A program made the translations under genes and the position numbers. A DNA stretch of 26,362 nt from JBOHUC01 sp050733935 (lineage in GTDB: Bacteria; Eisenbacteria; RBG-16-71-46; DASYSL01). Below the pieces are notes generated by a model. That model worked only from the letters and a program-made list of their open reading frames with translations. It was not told the origin of the DNA and made no database searches. This document shows, piece after piece, positions 21,317-26,362 of this stretch (position 1 is its first letter; every line of letters starts with the position of its first letter). The stretch covers positions 1-26,362 of the forward strand of contig JBOHUC010000002.1 of assembly GCA_050733935.1 (NCBI GenBank), in the 5' to 3' direction.

Positions 21317-21613
21317 ATGATGAAGAGACCCCGAATCTTCATCGCTTGGGCGATTCCCGCGGTATTTCTGTTCTCACTTGGAATCGGCACGACTCAGTTC
21401 TGCTCGGAAGCGTCGGCCGACGAGACTGATATGCGGAGATTCATGGACCCGAGGTCCGGCGATCCAACTGAGCCAGACATGGGACATGAGCTTCCCTTCG
21501 AGGGAAGCTATGGAATCGCAATGCCAGACGATGACCCCCAAATCCTCGCTCGCAAGCGGAACACGCCATGGTTCAGTTCACTTGCGTGGCTGCTCCGCGT
21601 GCTCAAGCTCTAA
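21317..21613 (+). CDS. Small exported protein of unknown function, upstream of the TPR-sigma54 regulator
   Basis: 98 residues. The start at ATG 21317 follows GGGAGG (21302-21307) at 9 nt; a second ATG follows immediately. The signal peptide has MMKRPR, a hydrophobic core at residues 7-26 and probable cleavage after ASA (32-34). The mature ~64 residues begin with an acidic, Pro-rich stretch (MDPRSGDPTEPDM) and include YGIAMPDDDPQ. They end in a hydrophobic, basic tail (WFSSLAWLLRVLKL), which could be amphipathic or membrane-binding. There is one Cys near the end of the signal, without a lipobox. I recognise no family. It is co-directional with the regulator, whose start is 15 nt past this stop, so the two form an operon. 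A role as signal, precursor peptide or sensed envelope component is a hypothesis only. Confidence 0.75.
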   Translation: MMKRPRIFIAWAIPAVFLFSLGIGTTQFCSEASADETDMRRFMDPRSGDPTEPDMGHELPFEGSYGIAMPDDDPQILARKRNTPWFSSLAWLLRVLKL

Positions 21614-21628
21614 CCGGAGGTGAGGCAC

Positions 21629-23983
21629 ATGCAGTTTGATCCACATTCCTCGCCTACCGGAGAACAAGCACACCCTGATCCGGAAGTGAGCATTGCACGC
21701 ATTGGCGACCTTCTCGCAGGACACGCGGTGGCGGTGCCACTTGTTCTAGAGTGTTTCGACTCGCTTATCACGTGTGTTCGCACGGATCACCTGAGCCGTG
21801 CGACAAATGTCGTACAGCGACTACAGAGTCTCGATTTCTCCCTGCACCCAGCTCTCGGCGTTCGCTCTCTGCTCATACAGGCACAGTACAAGTATCGTGT
21901 TGGCGACTACAGGGCGATGGCAGAAATGGCGACGGCAGCGCGGGCTCAGGCGCGCGCTCTGAACAGCGAAGAGCTTGTGTTCCGCTCCTGCATTGTAGCC
22001 GCGAGCGCACAACTGCGAATGGGACTCTATGTAGAAGCGCGTGAACTGTATGAAGAGGCAATCATTGCCGCGCGCCGGCTCGATGATAAGTTGGCTGAAG
22101 GCAGTGCCCACCTGAACCTGGCTCTGTTGCTCAATAGCCAGGGCGACATCAGAGGTGCTGAACAGCTTTGCGCTCGCGCTGTGGCATGTCTCCGTGGTTC
22201 GAACCGTGATCGCTCGCTCGTCACAGCGCTTATCAACCACGGCGTCATGCTGACAAAGTTGACGCATTGGGAGTCTGCCCGGGCCCTACTTCAAGAAGCC
22301 AAGGAATTGGCCGACGCGGCGGGGATGCACGAATACGGGACCTCGGCTGCGTTAGGATTGGCCCGCGTGTTTCGGCTCATGGGACACTCGGATGAGTCGC
22401 GCTCGTTGCTGGTTCGCGTGCTTGACAGCAATGCAAGCACCTTGAGTCCGCGAACGGTTACAATTGCAAATGAGTACTTGGGTGATCTTGAGTTGGACAA
22501 GGGCAATGTCGCGTCAGCTGCTTTCCACTACGAGCGCGCCATTGAAATCGCACGACAACTTGACGTCGAGGGGGACCTGTATGTCGAGTCTCTACGACGG
22601 CTTGCTGACGCCAAGGGGACATTTCCCGAATCGTTGACTGAAGCACTTCGACTAGCCCAAACGAGCGTCGACCTTGCTCGTAGTCACAAGGACTCGTACG
22701 AGCTTGCACATGGGCTGCAAGTGCTGGGTCGACTGCACCTCGCCGCGAATGAACTGCCAACCGCAGCGGCTCACTTGGCTGAATCACTCAGCATTTGGTC
22801 AGATTTGGGCGACAGATACGAACACGGGCGGACGGCGTTGCTCCTCTCCCAAGTCAAGTCCGAGCAGTCGGATGATCTGGAAGCAATTGCCCTCGCAATC
22901 GAGGCGAGGAATGAACTGAATGCCGCGTGGCGCACCCCATGGTCTGCAAAAGCAGATGATTGGCTGTCGCAGCTGTCTACTACACTGGCGACGGCTGCAC
23001 CTAGAACGCACCGTGTCGACGTTCGAAGCACAGTTCAGAATGCGAGGCTCCCGGACGGTTTCGTTACGGTAGATTCCCCACTGCTACGGTCCGTCGCAAC
23101 CCTCGCTAAACTTGCCCCACGCAACCTGAACATCCTCGTCTTGGGGGAAACTGGGACTGGCAAGGAGTTGATTGCTAAGGCCATCCACGACTGGAGCGAG
23201 CGAAAGGGCCCGTTCGTTCCAGTAAACTGCAGCGCGATCCCCAGCGAGCTCATTGAGGGAGAGTTGTTCGGGCACTCTCGCGGGGCCTACACCGGTGCGG
23301 ATCGGGACCGTAACGGACTCATTGAGTACTCGCACAGGGGAACGTTGTTCCTTGACGAAATCGGGGACATGCCCGTTCGTGCGCAAGCTAGACTTTTGCG
23401 AGCCCTCGAAAGTGGAGAGATTCGCAGGCTAGGCGAGAACTCACCGCGCATAGTCGACCTTCGAGTAGTGGCCGCCACGCATCGCAATCTGCTCGAGATG
23501 GTGTCGGCAGGGCAATTCCGACTCGACCTCTACTACCGCCTGTCCGGCTACGTCGTCGAAATCCCCGCGGTCCGTGAACGAGAGGGGGATGCAGCCCTTC
23601 TGATTGATCACTACCTCGAAGAGTTCTGTCGGGCTCAAGACAAGCCCATCCAGCTTGCCCCGGATCTCCGGCAGGAGCTTGTGTCGTATTCCTGGCCCGG
23701 TAACGTGCGCGAGATCAAGCAGGTGATGCACCGGCTGGTGTCGCTTGCAGAGCCAGGACAGATCATGCGTCGCTTGCCGTTTGAACTTGATGGCACACCG
23801 CGGCCAAACTCCCTCCCCCAGGCGCTGGAAGCCGAGGAGAAGAAGCGGGTTCTCGACGCCCTTCACACGCACAATTGGAACAAGGCAAAGGCTTCTGTGG
23901 CGCTCGGCACAAGCCGCACAACACTCATTGGGAAAATGAAGCGGCTAGGAATACCGCTTCGCGCCGACAGCTCCTCGACATAG
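21629..23983 (+). CDS. Sigma54-dependent transcriptional activator with N-terminal TPR sensor region
   Basis: 784 residues from the ATG at 21629 with GGAGG 8 nt upstream; a GTG at 21620 overlaps that ribosome site and is rejected. Residues ~20-430 are helical repeats of TPR type (for example AEGSAHLNLALLLNSQGDIRGAEQLCARAV). The AAA+ domain has Walker A GETGTGKE (506-513), the sigma54-contact loop GAYTGA (552-557, Tyr for the usual Phe), Walker B LFLDE (573-577), RLLRALESGEIRRLG and the sensor region WPGNVREIKQV. The C-terminal ~45 residues form a Fis-type helix-turn-helix (KAKASVALGTSRTTLIGKMKRLGI). It should open sigma54 promoters upon a signal read by the TPR part; there is no receiver, GAF or PAS domain. 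GC is about 45-57% in lines counted, well below its neighbours, suggesting transfer. Confidence 0.95.
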   Translation: MQFDPHSSPTGEQAHPDPEVSIARIGDLLAGHAVAVPLVLECFDSLITCVRTDHLSRATNVVQRLQSLDFSLHPALGVRSLLIQAQYKYRVGDYRAMAEMATAARAQARALNSEELVFRSCIVAASAQLRMGLYVEARELYEEAIIAARRLDDKLAEGSAHLNLALLLNSQGDIRGAEQLCARAVACLRGSNRDRSLVTALINHGVMLTKLTHWESARALLQEAKELADAAGMHEYGTSAALGLARVFRLMGHSDESRSLLVRVLDSNASTLSPRTVTIANEYLGDLELDKGNVASAAFHYERAIEIARQLDVEGDLYVESLRRLADAKGTFPESLTEALRLAQTSVDLARSHKDSYELAHGLQVLGRLHLAANELPTAAAHLAESLSIWSDLGDRYEHGRTALLLSQVKSEQSDDLEAIALAIEARNELNAAWRTPWSAKADDWLSQLSTTLATAAPRTHRVDVRSTVQNARLPDGFVTVDSPLLRSVATLAKLAPRNLNILVLGETGTGKELIAKAIHDWSERKGPFVPVNCSAIPSELIEGELFGHSRGAYTGADRDRNGLIEYSHRGTLFLDEIGDMPVRAQARLLRALESGEIRRLGENSPRIVDLRVVAATHRNLLEMVSAGQFRLDLYYRLSGYVVEIPAVREREGDAALLIDHYLEEFCRAQDKPIQLAPDLRQELVSYSWPGNVREIKQVMHRLVSLAEPGQIMRRLPFELDGTPRPNSLPQALEAEEKKRVLDALHTHNWNKAKASVALGTSRTTLIGKMKRLGIPLRADSSST

Positions 23984-24003
23984 CGAAGACGCCTCTCCAA
24001 ACG

Positions 24004-24041
24004 AAATCGGCCCGCCGATCTGGACGGGCCGATTTTGGTTT
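24004..24041 (+). terminator. Strong bidirectional intrinsic terminator
   Basis: AAATCGGCCCG (24004-24014) pairs perfectly over 11 bp with CGGGCCGATTT (24025-24035) around a 10-nt loop, followed by TGGTTT. The A-rich left arm gives a T-run on the minus strand as well, so it serves both the regulator and the convergent nuclease gene. Confidence 0.85.
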
Positions 24042-24075
24042 GCTACATGACCACCCGTAGCGGTGCGGCGACTTG

Positions 24076-26109
24076 CTATCGCATCCGGACGAACCGCCTC
24101 GCCGTCTCCAAATCTCCGCTCAAGAAATGCGCGAAGTAAACGCCGTTTGCCACACGCATGCCCTGGCTATCCCGTCCGTCCCACGTGAGCGAGTGCGCGC
24201 CAGCCGGCCAGCCCCCCTGCCCGAGCATCGCGACACGGCGTCCGGTCACGTCGTAAATCGCCAGCTCGACATGTCCGGCTTTCGGTAGATCGAAGCGGAA
24301 CCGAACCGCGCCTGCACTCGGGTTCGGGCTCGGCGGCAGGAACGCGATCGCAGCCGGCACCCCATCGGCGTCTGGACCGGGATCGACGCTCACGACGCCA
24401 CCGGAGACACGCGCCCGCAGGACGAACGTGACGTCGGCCAGAGGCGTGGCCCCCGGAATTCCTGGCTCGTCGGCGGTGTCGAACACGAGCGTCGCCTCGT
24501 ACGTGGAATCCGCCGTCGCGCCCGCGTCGTCGAAATGGACGTCATAAGCGGCCGGATCGAGCTCGACGAGCGCCGCCACGAACGGCTCGACCAGCGTGAA
24601 CCGGCCGGCCCCGCCCGTGAGCGTCGCCCCTGCGACCTGAAGCCGCGCCTGCAGCGGACCGGATCCCGGGTTGTAGAGACGACCCGTCTGATCGTTGAAC
24701 CCGCCCGCGAGCTGCTCGCCGAAGTCGAGCGTGTCGAGAACGGTCACGACGAGGCTCTCCGACGACGCGGCCGCGTGCGCGAGGACCGTCCCCGAAAGCG
24801 CAATCTCCGCGAAGCCGCCGTTGTCCGGAGCGTTCGAGAAGATTCCGAGGTCCCCCGCCTTGTTGCCGGGCGTGGCTGTGTCCATCGCGATCGTTTGCGG
24901 TCCGCTCGTTGTTCCGGCCGGAACGACGAACCCTCCGCCCGGAGCGCTGAAGCCGACCGGCGGATCGAAGCTCCCGGAGAGCGTCTCGCCCGGAAGGCTC
25001 GCCGGATTCGAGAGCGTAAGCGTGGCCTCCGCCGTCGCCCCGACGATCACCGTGCCGAACGCGATCGGCGTGAGCGGCACGTCCATGCGGGCCGGCACCC
25101 GAATGTCGGCCATCACCGGGATGTGGTCACTCGCCTGCATGAGCGAGTCGGCCATCGCCTGGCCGACCGCCGCATTCGCCGGCGGTGCGCTGATGGCAAC
25201 GTTCAAATGCAGGCCGTCCTGCCCGTATGCGCGGTACGTGTTCTCGAGCAGCTCCATCCCGAGGTCGTCGTCCCAGTTGTAGGACGTGAGGATGAAGTCG
25301 AAGCGGTCGTCCATCCCGCCGGTCGCCCCGCCTCCGAAGGAGAGCGTGCGCGGCGACTGCGTGTGCACGCTGGCGTAGATAGGATTGTCGTGCCAGTTGC
25401 CGATCTGGTTGATCGGATCCTTCATGCGCCCGATGTCGCTTCCGACGCTCGAGAGCGCGTACTGGAAGGCCGGCTCGGCTCCGAAGTACACGTTGTAGTC
25501 GCCGCACATGAGGACGTGCGATCCGAAGGGCAGGGTCTCCGCATTCGCGCGGATGAGCTGCATCTCGGCGAGCCGCTGCTGCTGCTCGGTCGTGCCGTCG
25601 CTCGCCTTCAGGTGGAACGAATAGACGTACACCTCGGCCTCGGCCGAGGTGTACCCGGCGAGCCTCAGGTGATAGCGCGTCGCGTTCCGAAGGGCGGTCG
25701 CGACTTCCACCTTGTCGAGGAACGTGAACTTCGACGTCCTGAAAAAGCACGCGTTGTCCGTGTCCGGACCGTTCGAAAACGGCGCACTCGCCCACTGCCC
25801 GGGCTCGAGGACGTTCAGGACCTGGTCCCGGAAGAGGTCCACGCCGCCCTGGTCGATCATCTCCTGGGAGACGACGATGTCCGGGGTTGTTCCGCGCATG
25901 ATTGCGCGCATGTAGGGCACGCGCGCGGGTCCGGAGGTCGCGCTCCAGTTGAGCAGGTTGTAGTTGACGATGCGGACGGCCGACGCGGGCTCGGAGAGAA
26001 GACCCGCGGCAAGGATGCTCAGGATCGACGGTAGTACAACGACGCCCGGGATCCCGCGGCGCAATGGCGCGCGGAGCCTCCCGGAGCGGCGGCACGGCTT
26101 CGGGGGCAT
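24076..26109 (-). CDS. Secreted endonuclease/exonuclease/phosphatase-family protein with FlgD-like C-terminal domain
   Basis: 677 residues. The ATG at 26109 is chosen for its AGGAG site (26115-26119, 5 nt spacing) and because a signal peptide follows (hydrophobic VVVLPSILSILAAGLL, cleavage near ASA-V). The EEP domain (~45-330) keeps the metal and catalytic residues: Asn in NYNLLNW, Glu in VSQEM, His in YSFHLKAS, Asp/Asn in CGDYNV, and the final Asp-His in SDHIPVMADI. An active extracellular nuclease or phosphodiesterase is likely. Next come two Ig-like (ASPM/HYDIN-like, choice-of-anchor type) domains with PIAFGTVIVGATAEATLTL and LDFGEQLAGG. The C-terminal FlgD-like domain has PNPSAG, IYDVTGRRV and LTWDGRDSQGMRVANGVYF. 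Surface attachment through this tail is inferred. Confidence 0.92.
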   Translation of the reverse strand: MPPKPCRRSGRLRAPLRRGIPGVVVLPSILSILAAGLLSEPASAVRIVNYNLLNWSATSGPARVPYMRAIMRGTTPDIVVSQEMIDQGGVDLFRDQVLNVLEPGQWASAPFSNGPDTDNACFFRTSKFTFLDKVEVATALRNATRYHLRLAGYTSAEAEVYVYSFHLKASDGTTEQQQRLAEMQLIRANAETLPFGSHVLMCGDYNVYFGAEPAFQYALSSVGSDIGRMKDPINQIGNWHDNPIYASVHTQSPRTLSFGGGATGGMDDRFDFILTSYNWDDDLGMELLENTYRAYGQDGLHLNVAISAPPANAAVGQAMADSLMQASDHIPVMADIRVPARMDVPLTPIAFGTVIVGATAEATLTLSNPASLPGETLSGSFDPPVGFSAPGGGFVVPAGTTSGPQTIAMDTATPGNKAGDLGIFSNAPDNGGFAEIALSGTVLAHAAASSESLVVTVLDTLDFGEQLAGGFNDQTGRLYNPGSGPLQARLQVAGATLTGGAGRFTLVEPFVAALVELDPAAYDVHFDDAGATADSTYEATLVFDTADEPGIPGATPLADVTFVLRARVSGGVVSVDPGPDADGVPAAIAFLPPSPNPSAGAVRFRFDLPKAGHVELAIYDVTGRRVAMLGQGGWPAGAHSLTWDGRDSQGMRVANGVYFAHFLSGDLETARRFVRMR

Positions 26110-26150
26110 GTGCGCTCCTGGGTTGTTTGGCGGTTTTGAGTTCGACGGAG

Positions 26151-26156
26151 AGGATA
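26151..26156 (-). promoter_or_regulatory. Putative -10 box (TATCCT) for the nuclease gene
   Basis: GG-TATCCT on the minus strand lies 41 nt upstream of the ATG at 26109. It differs from the window's pattern only in the base before TA. Confidence 0.3.
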
Positions 26157-26325
26157 CCACGGCGGCCGGGGCAGGGGCCACGTCAGCGGTAGGCGGACCT
26201 CCACCATTCGTCCGGGACGGTCACCTCTTCTCCCTCACTAGAAGTGGTTTCATAACCCGTTTTGCGCTTGCACGCCGCGATCGACGGGGCCATTTTCCTT
26301 CCGCCTCTTGCGGAGGAGGTGGTCG

Positions 26326-26362
26326 ATGGTCCGGAAGAACGTACTGCTGAGCGATGCTCAGT
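26326..26362 (+). CDS. Start of a gene running off the right edge
   Basis: ATG at 26326 is preceded by GGAGGAGG (26312-26319) at 6 nt, an excellent ribosome site. The 12 visible codons read MVRKNVLLSDAQ and remain open to the window end. Nothing can be said about the product. The gene is divergent from the nuclease gene. Confidence 0.5.
   Translation, partial: MVRKNVLLSDAQ

Noticed and set aside
21392..21406. Lipoprotein signal in the small exported protein (GTTQFC)
   Set aside because: The residues before Cys29 (T-T-Q-F) do not fit a lipobox, and an ASA cleavage site for signal peptidase I follows a few residues later.
24535..26034. A 499-codon plus-strand frame opposite the nuclease gene
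   Set aside because: It is Arg/Val/Asp-rich shadow sequence. The minus strand carries all EEP catalytic motifs and a signal peptide.

Overview
The window is about 65-70% GC over most of its length. It looks like the chromosome of a high-GC diderm bacterium, possibly of the Candidatus Eisenbacteria/FCB-like kind. That placement is an inference from several traits: repeated secreted proteins ending in FlgD-like or type-A sorting-like C-terminal domains, a Ser/Thr kinase fused to a PD40/TolB-like propeller, a GT9 (heptosyltransferase-type) glycosyltransferase, and Tat signals. No rRNA, tRNA, CRISPR array or insertion sequence was seen.

Left part (1-9036). The 3' end of an M3 metallopeptidase is followed by a strong GNRA-loop terminator. 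Next come two tandem paralogous secreted proteins with FlgD-like tails. Four genes then run leftward in series: kinase-propeller (9127-11802), thyX (6658-9036), a YfhO-type membrane protein (4159-6654) and a GT9 glycosyltransferase (2988-4145). thyX is split by a 456-residue intein inserted inside its RHR-x7-S signature. The intein carries an HNH endonuclease and two predicted helix-turn-helix segments.

Middle (11803-20866). This part holds a secreted dienelactone hydrolase, a scar of two N-terminally truncated sorting-type domains lying head to head (12948-13373), and a large secreted Kelch-like protein. It continues with a group II PLP decarboxylase, whose upstream region carries six GTAC-centred motifs in 49 bp, and a PIG-L/LmbE-type deacetylase. 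A small Tat-signal protein overlaps an amidase by ATGA.

Right part (20867-24060) is a compositionally distinct island (about 45-57% GC in the lines I counted). It contains a structured leader, a 98-residue exported small protein and, 15 nt downstream, a TPR-sigma54 AAA+ activator, closed by a strong bidirectional terminator. This pair is the best candidate for an undescribed regulatory system in the window. Beyond it lie a secreted endonuclease/exonuclease/phosphatase protein with a FlgD-like tail (24076-26109, minus strand) and the first codons of another gene at the right edge.

A recurring -10-like box (GCTANNNT) is found upstream of most of the genes and may be the housekeeping promoter element of this lineage.
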